NCBI GenBank assembly: GCA_910586965.1
Contig: CAJUMF010000030.1
Location: 1-41,684, forward strand
DNA length: 41,684 bases
Direction of reading: 5' to 3'
Source: an uncultured Dorea sp.
GTDB lineage: Bacteria > Bacillota > Clostridia > Lachnospirales > Lachnospiraceae
This document shows positions 33,365 through 41,376 of the stretch, one piece after another. The number at the start of each line of letters is the position of its first letter. Position 1 is the first letter of the stretch. The notes beneath the pieces were generated by a model. It saw only the letters and a list, made by a program, of their open reading frames with translations, had not been told where the DNA came from and made no database searches. The position numbers and the translations under genes were made by a program.

Positions 33365-34090
33365 TCACAGCTCATCTTCGTCTTCATCTAAAAGCATTCT
33401 CGCTTTTTCTACTTCTGATTCCATAGAATCCTTTTTCTTTATTTTTCTTCCAAACTCTTTTTCTTTTTTCCCTGATTTTTTAAAACATAACAAAAACTGT
33501 ACTGCCATTCCAAACAACGCCAATCCGCCCGCGATCCCAAGGCTGATAAAGCTGTTATCTGTAAGGCCAGCTAACGATGCGATCCCTGTTCCTGCGGAAA
33601 ATCCTCCTGTTATGGCGGTGATGACAATCGCCCCGGGATCTGCGAATATCATCGCTAAAACACCTAAGACAACAGCCGCCCCAAGAGCTGCAATAACGTA
33701 TGTCTTCTCCCCGGCTCCTGTAAATACAAACATGGTCGAGACCACAGCGATAAATACCATAAGGAAAATCCCTACCCTGTGCAAGAAAAAAAGCAACGCC
33801 GCCAATACAACCGCACCGGCAAAAATAATGATAATTCTTGTAATTCCGGAAGCTCCTACAATACTGCTAATAACAGCTCCCGCTGCTACGCCTATGCCCG
33901 CCCCCATCAATGCGGAGATAACTTTGATCAACTTAAATCCCAAAAAACAAAACAGTATACCCATGATGATGGAAGCGACCGTTACGCCTGTCCCCAGCTT
34001 TCCGAGCTTTCCCGCAACAAATACTGCAGTTGGTCCATCAGAACTTCCGATTGCTCCGATAAGTTCTTTCACATTCTGTAAATTATCCAT
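33365..34090 (-). CDS. Multi-pass membrane protein, DUF4203/TMEM198-like
   Basis: A 241-residue protein with seven or eight closely spaced hydrophobic helices (residues 35-205), rich in Gly and Ala, followed by a charged cytoplasmic tail (KKSGKKEKEFGRK...LLDEDEDEL). The repeated GxxxG-rich helices and length resemble DUF4203 (TMEM198-like) proteins, whose role is unknown in bacteria. It starts behind AGGAGAAGG. Its probable promoter is 285 bases upstream and the leader in between holds a terminator-like hairpin, suggesting attenuation. The PHP gene follows 13 bases downstream. Confidence 0.72.
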   Translation of the reverse strand: MDNLQNVKELIGAIGSSDGPTAVFVAGKLGKLGTGVTVASIIMGILFCFLGFKLIKVISALMGAGIGVAAGAVISSIVGASGITRIIIIFAGAVVLAALLFFLHRVGIFLMVFIAVVSTMFVFTGAGEKTYVIAALGAAVVLGVLAMIFADPGAIVITAITGGFSAGTGIASLAGLTDNSFISLGIAGGLALFGMAVQFLLCFKKSGKKEKEFGRKIKKKDSMESEVEKARMLLDEDEDEL

Positions 34091-34167
34091 ACTTCCTTCT
34101 CCTTTGTTTCTTAAAATCTTTTCCCCTTGATACTATCTTATCTCACAATTTATATAAAGGCAAGCAA

Positions 34168-34210
34168 AAAGATGGGCATCAAATATATTCCATAAATGAC
34201 ACCCACCTTT
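34168..34210 (-). terminator. Leader terminator or attenuator before the DUF4203-like gene
   Basis: On the minus strand AAGGUGGGUGUCA pairs with UGAUGCCCAUCUU (13 bp including G-U pairs) and is followed by five T. It lies in the leader, 80 bases before the DUF4203-like start. No complete gene lies between it and the promoter at 34377-34405. A six-codon frame (MDIAVH) ends just before it. Confidence 0.72.
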
Positions 34211-34376
34211 AGTGAACTGCAATATCCATTGGATTGTACCTCTTTCTTAATATTTTCCTAATTCTTACAACTTAATCTTTTGGTGGTCCGTACCTCCTTT
34301 TCTTAAATTTTCAAACATCAGATAGGATAAATCTTTTGATTTCTCTATCCATTGGTTTGCTTTTCTTTATGTCTTG
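34211..34376 (-). other. Untranslated leader with orphan ribosome sites
   Basis: This transcribed leader holds a possible 13-codon frame (MDREIKRFILSDV, 34307-34348) with a weak site. It also holds a perfect AAGGAGGT (34290-34297) with no start codon at a workable distance, and an AAGAGG before the six-codon frame near the terminator. It may encode leader peptides or be a decayed gene. I cannot assign a known RNA family. Confidence 0.4.
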
Positions 34377-34405
34377 ATTTTATCACTAGTTTTTGTATTT
34401 GTCAA
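34377..34405 (-). promoter_or_regulatory. Promoter upstream of the DUF4203-like gene
   Basis: TTGACA (34400-34405) and TAAAAT (34377-34382) are 17 bases apart on the minus strand. Confidence 0.8.
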
Positions 34406-34446
34406 TATATTTTTTGTATTTTTTATTTTTTTCTGATTCTTTTGTC

Positions 34447-34482
34447 AAAAAAATAACGGCACAGTCAACATTTGCTGCACCG
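34447..34482 (-). terminator. Terminator after the DUF6465-like gene
   Basis: ACGGUGCAG pairs with CUGUGCCGU (9 bp, two G-U pairs) on the minus strand and is followed by a run of seven T. Confidence 0.85.
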
Positions 34483-34513
34483 TCATCTTTGTCTACGTAC
34501 TTCTTCCGTATAT

Positions 34514-34984
34514 TTAGAATGCTACCGCACCAGTCTCTGTCTTATTGATAACATAATAAACTGCCGCTTCCTCTGGCTTTATGTAAAGCTCAACACTCTT
34601 AATATCCCCAACCTTCTTACCGGATTTTGTCCATGCTTTCTTGACATCGGCAAGGATATCTTTCTCATCTACTTGTTTTCCGTAATACTCCACAACCGTT
34701 TTAACCTTGATCTCTTTCTTCGCGGCTGGTTTCTTAGCGGCTGCTGGCTTCGTTGCTTTTTTGGCTGTCGCCTTCACCTCTGCTGGTTTGGTCTCTGCTT
34801 TCTTATCTTCAGCAACTTTGGTTACTGCCTTCTTATCTTCTGTAACCTTGCTCTCTGCTGCTTTATGATCTGCAGAACTCTTTACAGGTGCTGCCTTGAC
34901 TGTCGTTGTTTTCTCTGGTATCGTCTTTGCTGCTGCCGCTTTGACTGTCTCAGCAGATGCTTTGGTTGCTTTCTTTGTGGCCAT
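34514..34984 (-). CDS. Lys/Ala-rich protein with DUF6465-like C-terminal domain
   Basis: A 156-residue protein in two parts. Residues 1-90 are low-complexity Lys/Ala/Thr/Pro (AKKATKPAAAKKPAAKKE at the end), like histone H1 or HU tails. Residues 95-156 form a compact domain: VEYYGKQVDEKDILADVKKAWTKSGKKVGDIKSVELYIKPEEAAVYYVINKTETGAVAF. I recall this C-terminal domain as DUF6465, common in Lachnospiraceae and of unknown role. The tail suggests nucleic acid or polyanion binding, which is inference. The start follows GGAGGAAATATT; a longer frame seven codons upstream lacks a site. It is monocistronic. Confidence 0.82.
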   Translation of the reverse strand: MATKKATKASAETVKAAAAKTIPEKTTTVKAAPVKSSADHKAAESKVTEDKKAVTKVAEDKKAETKPAEVKATAKKATKPAAAKKPAAKKEIKVKTVVEYYGKQVDEKDILADVKKAWTKSGKKVGDIKSVELYIKPEEAAVYYVINKTETGAVAF

Positions 34985-35028
34985 AATATTTCCTCCTAGT
35001 CCCATAAACCCTTATTGCCTTCGTGGAC

Positions 35029-35056
35029 ATTATAACACATCCTAAAAAAAATGCAA
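35029..35056 (-). promoter_or_regulatory. Promoter of the DUF6465-like gene
   Basis: TTGCAT (35051-35056) and TATAAT (35029-35034) are 16 bases apart on the minus strand. Confidence 0.75.
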
Positions 35057-35105
35057 TTCTCTGGCAAAATCCCATTGTTTTGCCCTAAAAACCGTATAAT
35101 TCCGC

Positions 35106-35969
35106 CTAAATTCCTATGAATATTTCCATAGACTCAAGTACAATTCCCGCCGTTACTGCAAAAATAAACAATAATCCGGCTATTTTAGCATTTTCTTTTT
35201 TGTGCGAATTTACCTTGCAGAGCACCGCTAGGCCAACTCCTGTCCCGGTACAAAGTCCTGCAATTACAGATGCAAAGGATATGGCGCCGCTTAAATAAAG
35301 CTGGATCAAGATCACCGATGCCGCACAATTAGGCACAAAACCGATAACAGCAGCGATAAGGGGTTGAAAAACTGTGTCACCAAGAAGAAGTGCCGACAAC
35401 CGATCCATTCCCAAAATCTCGATACACAGATTCAAAACTCCTGTAAATACAAGCAAATACAAAAATAGCGTACCCGTATGCCGCCACGCCGGAAGAAAGA
35501 TTCCCGTATCTTTCTCATGACAGCCGCAAGGCACACTCATACCATGATACACTTTTTCAGTCTCTATCTTCCCTTTAAGGAACAGATCAGCGAAAAAACC
35601 TGCCAAAACAGCAATCATAACCTTCGCCGCAACAAGCGCTCCCACCTCCCCGATTCTATCCGGATTGCTCAAGATGATCAATATCGCCTCATCCGATGTC
35701 GCAAGAAATACTGCCAATAATGTACCAAGCGAGATAATCCCTCCCCCGTATAGATTGGCGGCCATAACAGAAAAGCCACACTGGGGAATACATCCTGCTA
35801 ACGCCCCCACAACCGGCCCGGCCTTTCCTATCCTTTTAAATATTCTCCCCAAAAGATTCCCGGAATAATTTTCCAGCGCTTCAATGAGAAGAAATGCAGC
35901 AAACAGAAAAGGCAGCATCTTCAAGCAATCCAGTACAGTGTCAAGAATAATATCCGATAAAAGTTCCAT
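35106..35969 (-). CDS. Putative heavy-metal/manganese exporter (ArsP_2/DUF2899-like)
   Basis: A 287-residue membrane protein with eight to ten helices in two related halves. Each half carries a Pro-x-Cys motif at the end of a helix: GCIPQCGFSVMAANLYGGGIISLGTLLAVFLATSDEA and GFVPNCAASVILIQLYLSGAISFASVIAGLCTGTGVG. This internal repeat is typical of the DUF2899 putative manganese or arsenic efflux family. A cytoplasmic loop has PCGCHEKDTG, which could bind metal. The start is ATG behind GGAAGG. The substrate cannot be told from sequence; no metal-responsive regulator gene is adjacent. Confidence 0.8.
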   Translation of the reverse strand: MELLSDIILDTVLDCLKMLPFLFAAFLLIEALENYSGNLLGRIFKRIGKAGPVVGALAGCIPQCGFSVMAANLYGGGIISLGTLLAVFLATSDEAILIILSNPDRIGEVGALVAAKVMIAVLAGFFADLFLKGKIETEKVYHGMSVPCGCHEKDTGIFLPAWRHTGTLFLYLLVFTGVLNLCIEILGMDRLSALLLGDTVFQPLIAAVIGFVPNCAASVILIQLYLSGAISFASVIAGLCTGTGVGLAVLCKVNSHKKENAKIAGLLFIFAVTAGIVLESMEIFIGI

Positions 35970-35993
35970 ATACAATTAACCTTCCAAACTCCA

Positions 35994-36611
35994 TTACGCT
36001 TTATAGACCATCTCGAGTACATCCACCATTTTTTCAATGCCGAGCCTGCTGGCATTCAATACGATCTGATGCGTATCCATACTTCCCCATTCCTGCCCGG
36101 TATGGGATTCGAAATAATACTTGCGCTCTCTGTCAACTTTAGCTATCTTGTCAGCCGCCTTGCGCTCTGACAGATCGTACCGTTTCGCGATCCGCCGGAT
36201 TCGATCTTCTCTGTCTGCACAGACAAACACGTCTATGCACTCCGCATAACCTTTCAGCACAAAATCTGCACACCGTCCCACGATCACACATGGTCCCCGG
36301 TAGGCCAGCTTCCTGATGATTTCCGTCTGAAGCTCATATACCTGCTCATTGAGTGGCTGGATTGTATCTATGTTTCCCGCATTCTTCGCGTACTCCATAG
36401 GGGCAAGCACATATCCCGATAGAAAGCTGTTGAGCGTCGTCTCATCCACCGCACGGGCCGTCTCTTCGCGGATATCCAGCTTTTTCGCCACCATCCGCAC
36501 CAGATTGTTGTCATAGAGCGGAATATCCAGGCGGGTTGCGAGAAGATTCCCCACCTCATGTCCTCCGCTTCCAAACTGTCTTCCAATTGTTATGATCTTG
36601 TGAGCTGTCAT
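35994..36611 (-). CDS. Cytidylate kinase-like family protein
   Basis: A 205-residue P-loop protein. The loop is GRQFGSGGHEVG (about residues 10-21), in which the usual GKST is replaced by GGHE. YDNNLVRMVAKKLDI, CVIVGRCADFVLK and RIAKRYDLSERKAADKIAKVDRERKYYFESHTG match the cytidylate kinase-like family (AAK/CMP-kinase-like) that is separate from true Cmk. The natural substrate is not known. It starts after AGGAGGG and lies 25 bases before the exporter gene, so they may be cotranscribed. A -10 and an inverted repeat lie upstream. Confidence 0.85.
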   Translation of the reverse strand: MTAHKIITIGRQFGSGGHEVGNLLATRLDIPLYDNNLVRMVAKKLDIREETARAVDETTLNSFLSGYVLAPMEYAKNAGNIDTIQPLNEQVYELQTEIIRKLAYRGPCVIVGRCADFVLKGYAECIDVFVCADREDRIRRIAKRYDLSERKAADKIAKVDRERKYYFESHTGQEWGSMDTHQIVLNASRLGIEKMVDVLEMVYKA

Positions 36612-36664
36612 TCCAATCCCTCCTCTGTACAGATCCGGTTCGTAACACCGGCTCCTGGTAAACT

Positions 36665-36692
36665 GTAGTGTAGCATATTTACATTATACTAC
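36665..36692 (-). promoter_or_regulatory. Promoter -10 inside an inverted repeat, before the cytidylate kinase-like gene
   Basis: TATAAT on the minus strand (36683-36688) overlaps one arm of an 8-12-8 inverted repeat (GTAGTGTA / TATACTAC, 7 of 8 matching). A repressor bound here would block the promoter. The rest of the 36612-36952 gap is AT-rich and holds the glgC promoter. Confidence 0.5.
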
Positions 36693-36914
36693 AAAAAAAC
36701 ATAGAAAAGTAAATTAATTCTTACACAATTGCAAGTCATTTTTCCTGCACCCCGTGAATACAAATGTTGTACAAGTACATTTATCTCATTAAAATATATC
36801 AATATTGTTCAAATTTAATCTATATCTTTATCAGTTTTGTAGTCTTTCAATGATTTTTTTACACAAAATATGGTTTTTTTGTCTAAAAACGTGGAAATTG
36901 TTAGGAAATAATTG

Positions 36915-36920
36915 TATAAT
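36915..36920 (+). promoter_or_regulatory. glgC promoter -10
   Basis: A perfect TATAAT on the plus strand lies 33 bases before the glgC start. The best -35 at 17 bases is TGGAAA, a weak match. Confidence 0.6.
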
Positions 36921-36952
36921 ATAAATCAACACTATGAAAGAGAGGACTCACT

Positions 36953-38092
36953 ATGAAACAAAACAATATGTTAGCCATGATATTGGCCGGTGGCCGCGGC
37001 AGCCGTCTGCATGATTTGACTAATAAAGTTGCAAAACCGGCTGTTTCATATGGCGGAAAATACCGCATCGTGGATTTTCCGCTCAGCAACTGCGCCAACA
37101 GCGGTATTGATGTTGTAGGCGTTCTTACACAATATGAATCTGTTTTACTTAACAGTTATGTCGCAGCCGGCGGGCGCTGGGGGCTTGATGCAAGAGACAG
37201 CGGCGTGTTCGTACTGCCTCCCCGCGAAAAAGCCGATGCCAACCTGGATGTTTACCGCGGCACTGCAGATGCTATTTCCCAGAACATTGACTTCATTGAT
37301 TCTTACTCACCGGATTATCTTCTTGTTCTTTCGGGAGACCACATTTACAAGATGAATTATGCGAAAATGCTCGCCCATCACAATGAATGCGGCGCAGACG
37401 CTACCATCGCCGTTATTGAAGTGCCGAAAAAAGAGGCAAGCCGTTTCGGCATCATGAATACGGACGAGAACGGAAACATCATAGAATTTGAGGAAAAGCC
37501 GGAGCACCCGAAGAGCAATCTTGCCTCCATGGGTATCTACATATTCAGCTGGAAGGTTCTCCGCAAGATGCTGATTGCGGATATGAAAAATGCCGAGTCA
37601 AGCCATGATTTCGGCAAGGACATCATCCCCTCCCTTCTCGCTGACAACCGTAAGCTTGTGGCTTACAAGTTCAAAGGCTACTGGAAAGATGTGGGAACCA
37701 TTGATTCCCTCTGGGAGGCCAATATGGACCTGCTGGATTCCAACAACGACCTTGACTTGAGCGACCCGACCTGGAAGATTTATACAGAAGACTCCACCAC
37801 ACTGCCGCAGTATCTTGGGCCAAATGCCGACATCCGGCGTGCGTTCATCACACAGGGCTGCGTTGTTGACGGCGAAGTGAAAAATTCTGTCCTGTTTACC
37901 GGAGCAAAAGTCGGAAAAGACGCGAAAATCATTGACAGCGTACTGATGCCGGGCGTTGAAGTAGAAGAGGGCGCCGTTGTAACGCGGGCTCTCGTAGCGA
38001 ATGACGTTAAGATCGGCAAGGGCGCCAAAGTCGGAAGCGCCGGCAGCGAACACATCGAGCTTGTGGCAAAACGTGTAAAGGGGGTAGAGTAA
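36953..38092 (+). CDS. glgC: Glucose-1-phosphate adenylyltransferase GlgC
   Basis: A 379-residue ADP-glucose pyrophosphorylase that makes the glucosyl donor for glycogen. The nucleotide loop AGGRGSRLHDLTNKVAKPAVSYGGKYRIVDFPLSNC is intact near residue 12. YRGTADAISQNIDFI, LVLSGDHIYKMNY and EFEEKPEHPKSNLASMGIYIF follow. A left-handed beta-helix lies at the C terminus (about 290-375). It starts after AGAGAGGA. glgD follows one base later, so the two form one unit, as is normal in Firmicutes, where GlgC and GlgD make a mixed tetramer. Confidence 0.97.
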   Translation: MKQNNMLAMILAGGRGSRLHDLTNKVAKPAVSYGGKYRIVDFPLSNCANSGIDVVGVLTQYESVLLNSYVAAGGRWGLDARDSGVFVLPPREKADANLDVYRGTADAISQNIDFIDSYSPDYLLVLSGDHIYKMNYAKMLAHHNECGADATIAVIEVPKKEASRFGIMNTDENGNIIEFEEKPEHPKSNLASMGIYIFSWKVLRKMLIADMKNAESSHDFGKDIIPSLLADNRKLVAYKFKGYWKDVGTIDSLWEANMDLLDSNNDLDLSDPTWKIYTEDSTTLPQYLGPNADIRRAFITQGCVVDGEVKNSVLFTGAKVGKDAKIIDSVLMPGVEVEEGAVVTRALVANDVKIGKGAKVGSAGSEHIELVAKRVKGVE

Positions 38093-38093
38093 T

Positions 38094-39218
38094 ATGTGTG
38101 ATGCATTAGGAATTGTAAATTTTGCCGGAAATCATATCTGGGTAGAGGGACTTCATAATTACCGCCCGGTTGCAGCATTTTCATTCCTTGGAAGGTACCG
38201 CGTCGTAGACTTCCCAATCTCCAATATGAGCAACAGCGGAATGGATCACATTCAGGTATACTTAAACGCAAAACCCCGCTCCCTGATCGAGCACCTCGGC
38301 TCCGGCCGCCATTACAACATCAACTCCAAACGCGGTAAGCTGCATATGCTGTTTGCCGACAGCATGATTGACCATGACATGTACAACAACGACATCGCCG
38401 CATACATGGAGAATTTAGAGAGCATTGCACATGCTAAAGAGCCATATGTCATCGTGGCTCCAAGCTACATGGTATATACCCAGGATTTCAACGCTCTGCT
38501 CAACGCGCACATTGAGTCCGGGGCAGACGTTACTCTGCTGTACCATTCTGTTGACAATGCAAAAGATGCGTATGTAAACTGCGACATCCTGAACCTCAAT
38601 AAGCAGAAAGGGGTTCTCACGATTGAAAAGAACCGCGGCAATGCAAAGAACCGCAACATTTTCATGGATACATATGTAATGAGGAAAGAGCTTTTCATCG
38701 ACCTCATCAAAAAGGCGAAAAAGACTTCCTCTCTTTACACCCTTTCCGATATCATCAGCAGCGAGTGCGGCGAGAACGGCGCTTTGGACGTGCGCGGCGT
38801 TTCCCACCGCGGCTACTTCGCGGCGATTACGGACTTTAAGGGATATTACAATGCCAACATTGAGCTGACGGATTACAATGCCGCCAACTCCCTGTTCGAC
38901 CCGAACTGGCCGATTTATACAAGGACCAACGATTCAAGCCCGACCCACTATTCAGAGGATGGCAGCGCGAAGAATTCCGTTATATCCAACGGATGCCTGA
39001 TTGAAGGCACTGTTGACAACTGTGTCATCGGACGAGGCTGTAACATTAAAGAGGGCGCCGTAGTCAAAAACTGCGTAATCCTCTCTGACGTGACCATCGG
39101 TGCAGGAATCCACGCGGAAAATCTTGTCATCGACCGCAACGCAAAGCTTACGAAAGTAAAAGAGATTGTGGCTCCTGACGGAGACCCGCACTATGTGAAA
39201 CGGTATGATGTAATCTAA
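38094..39218 (+). CDS. glgD: Glycogen synthesis regulatory subunit GlgD
   Basis: A 374-residue paralogue of GlgC. The nucleotide-binding glycine loop is lost (NFAGNHIWVEGLHNYRPVAAF in place of GGxGxRLxxLT), while RYRVVDFPISNMSNSGMDH is kept. The C-terminal beta-helix repeats are present (SVISNGCLIEGTVDNCVIGRGCNIKEGAVVKNCVILSDV). In Firmicutes GlgD is barely active alone but raises GlgC activity. The start lies one base after the glgC stop, with a GGGG site in glgC. Confidence 0.96.
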   Translation: MCDALGIVNFAGNHIWVEGLHNYRPVAAFSFLGRYRVVDFPISNMSNSGMDHIQVYLNAKPRSLIEHLGSGRHYNINSKRGKLHMLFADSMIDHDMYNNDIAAYMENLESIAHAKEPYVIVAPSYMVYTQDFNALLNAHIESGADVTLLYHSVDNAKDAYVNCDILNLNKQKGVLTIEKNRGNAKNRNIFMDTYVMRKELFIDLIKKAKKTSSLYTLSDIISSECGENGALDVRGVSHRGYFAAITDFKGYYNANIELTDYNAANSLFDPNWPIYTRTNDSSPTHYSEDGSAKNSVISNGCLIEGTVDNCVIGRGCNIKEGAVVKNCVILSDVTIGAGIHAENLVIDRNAKLTKVKEIVAPDGDPHYVKRYDVI

Positions 39219-39225
39219 ATAGGGT

Positions 39226-39259
39226 AGAGGGGTTTCCCAGATTGATGGGAAACCCCTCT
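39226..39259. terminator. Terminator between glgD and the Ig-like surface gene
   Basis: AGAGGGGTTTCCCA and TGGGAAACCCCTCT form a 14-bp perfect stem with a 6-base loop between convergent genes. The T-run is short on both strands, but the stem is very stable. Confidence 0.88.
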
Positions 39260-39266
39260 TTATGAT

Positions 39267-40001
39267 TTATTTAATCTTGATTTTCACTGTTTTCTTTCTA
39301 TTTGTTCCATCCGTAGACACGGCGGTAATCTTAACTGTTTTGCCTTTGCCTGCTTTCTTTGTTTTTACGACTCCCTTGGAAGTTACCGTTGCGTATTTTG
39401 TATCAGAGCTTGTCCACTTCAAGGTCTTATTTACTTTTTTCCCTGTCGTTTTGACCGTTGCCTTTACCTTGAGTTTCTTCCCGGCTTTGACTGTCTTCGC
39501 CGCTTTCAGCTTCACACTCTTAACTGCGTTCTTCATAATCTTAATCTTATAAGACGCTTTCTTGCCGCTCCCATCCTTCGCCGTTGCCGTAACCGTAACC
39601 GTTTTTCCCGCCCCGGCTTTCTTCAGTGTTACTTTCCCGGATGTATTAACCGTTGCATACTTTGTATTGCTGCTTTTCCAAGTGACAGCTTTGTTTGCAG
39701 CATTAGCTGGAGATACTGCTGCTTTCAATGTAATCTTCCTGCCTGCGGCAATCTTTTTGGAGATGCCTGACAGTGTGATCTTTGATACTTTAACATCCCC
39801 AGATTTATTCTCGGAATCCGTTCGGTTATCCGTACCATTTCCAGAGCCTGTACCATCTCCGGAGCCCGCCGCTCCCTTTTTATATACATATGTTAATGTG
39901 TTATTGGCACATCCATAATCCGGAAGATCCTTTACAAAGATGTTCTCGTTGTTTAAATTCACTTTCGGACTTTGTACCAGTGTGTAGCCATCAATTTTTT
40001 T
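39267..40001 (-). pseudogene. C-terminal part of the split Ig-like surface protein (-1 frame)
   Basis: The downstream frame of the split gene. Read from the A7 run it starts IDGYTLVQSPKVNLNNENIF, completing the MucBP-like domain begun in the other frame and ending TLTYVYKK. A Gly/Ser/Asp linker (GSGDGTGSGNGTDNRTDS) follows, then two BIG_2-like Ig domains (VSKITLSGISKKIAAGRKITLKAAVSP; SVKLKAAKTVKAGKKLKVKATV), each with the TWKSSNTKYATV type core. There is no sortase motif or membrane anchor. The frame has no ribosome site of its own; a GTG at 39962 overlaps the stop of the upstream frame (GTGA), so independent re-initiation is a weaker option. Confidence 0.75.
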
Positions 40002-41376
40002 GGTTCAATCCCAAACCCTTTCACCATGAATCCGCCGTAACCTTTATATTCTGCCGCTTCCGCGATCTCCTTGCCGGATTCATCTACATATTTTACTTTT
40101 ACAGTCTCAATATTGATAAAATGATCTTTTTTCAGACCAAATTCTCCAAAATCCGCCGCAACTTTTCCACCCTCATTGTGAATCTCAATCCCGACGGTAG
40201 GCTCTTCAAGCCACGTCTTTCCGCCGTCTACAGATAATTCAATGGTAAAGTTTTTGGACATTCCCAGTTCCAACGGAGCCATAAGCTCAATCCACGCCTG
40301 ATCTCCGCCGCCCTGTACTCCCTTCGGAATCGCAAAACGGATTGTCCCGAAACAGTTCGGGATGTTCATGATCGGCCAGATCATATCATTTTCATCAATT
40401 GCACGAATTACAATCTTACTTGCATCAAGATTCTGTCCATTGATGAAAATGAAATTTTTGGACTGCAATGTATTATAGTCCGGGTGGATATCATAAACTA
40501 ATTTTGTATTATTCTCAGCCGCTGAACCTTCACCGCCTTTGATGGTCATCGTACTCACGATCACCGCATCCGGATCTGCACCTAACGCGGATACTACAAC
40601 CTCTCCCATTGCGTAAGAGACAAGATTCCCGTTATAAATAATATTGCATAATTTGTATGTGATCGGCTTTCCGGTATCGTTTGCCGGAACATCAAAGGTC
40701 AGCTTTTCCGGATTCTCTTTCGACCAGTTTACCTTAATGTCAGATGCCGTCATATTATTATCAATAAGTACGTTTGCTGTTACGGAAGAAAGACTGTCCA
40801 GGTTAACTCCCTGCAAAGTAGCCGTTACTGTTCCACCGTTTCCATCCATCTTAGAAGGTTCCACTTTGACACCTGTGATCTGGGCTGTTGGCTTGCCTGG
40901 ATTTTCCGGCTCTCCCTCTCCCGGATCCACAGGCCCGGTTGCGCTGCCGTCTCCGGTCGCAACAGTGATCGTTGCTGTTGCTCCATTCAGAATATTACCA
41001 TTACTCCCCGCTGATCTTGTCTTCAATGTATATACTACGGCTTCCTTAGCAGTATTGGCCGGCAATGTAAAGGTAAGCGTTCCTTCCGACGGGTCGAATG
41101 ATACAGGAATATCTGCCGCTTTATCATTTACGTACAATTTCGCTTCCACACTTCCGTTCTTCTGGTCGAAATCGTATCCGTCCGCCTTTGCAACTACTTG
41201 GCCGCCTCCGCTATCTAAAGAATTATTGTCTATAACAATATTAGAGATGTATGGATATGCTCCATATAGATTAACATCTTTAGTTACATTACTTTCTACG
41301 CCCTTCAACACGTTTGCCATAATTACAAGCTTTGAACTAAGACTCGAATTTGGGACTTCTGCATATTCGATAATCA
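39959..41376 (-). pseudogene. N-terminal exon of the split Ig-like surface protein (0 frame)
   Basis: About 470 codons of a secreted beta-rich surface protein, without its 5' end. They contain repeated Ig-like or IPT-like segments (ITGVKVEPSKMDGNGGTVTATLQGVNL; ISNIVIDNNSLDSGGGQVVAKADGYDF), a Pro/Glu linker (GPVDPGEGEPENPGKP) and the first half of a MucBP-like domain (VKVKYVDESGKEIAEAAEYKGYGGFMVKGFGIEPKK). The frame then runs into LMATHWYKVRK and a stop, where the family pattern continues in the -1 frame. Upstream it joins the end of a group II intron, so the true start lies beyond the intron and outside the window. Confidence 0.75.
39995..40001 (-). other. A_AAA_AAA slippery heptamer at the frame break
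   Basis: In the reading frame the sequence is CCA AAA AAA TTG. A -1 slip on A_AAA_AAA gives CCA AAA AAA ATT GAT GGC, which restores the MucBP-like domain exactly. It may be programmed frameshifting, transcriptional slippage, a phase-variable run, a one-base deletion or a sequence error. Confidence 0.8.
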
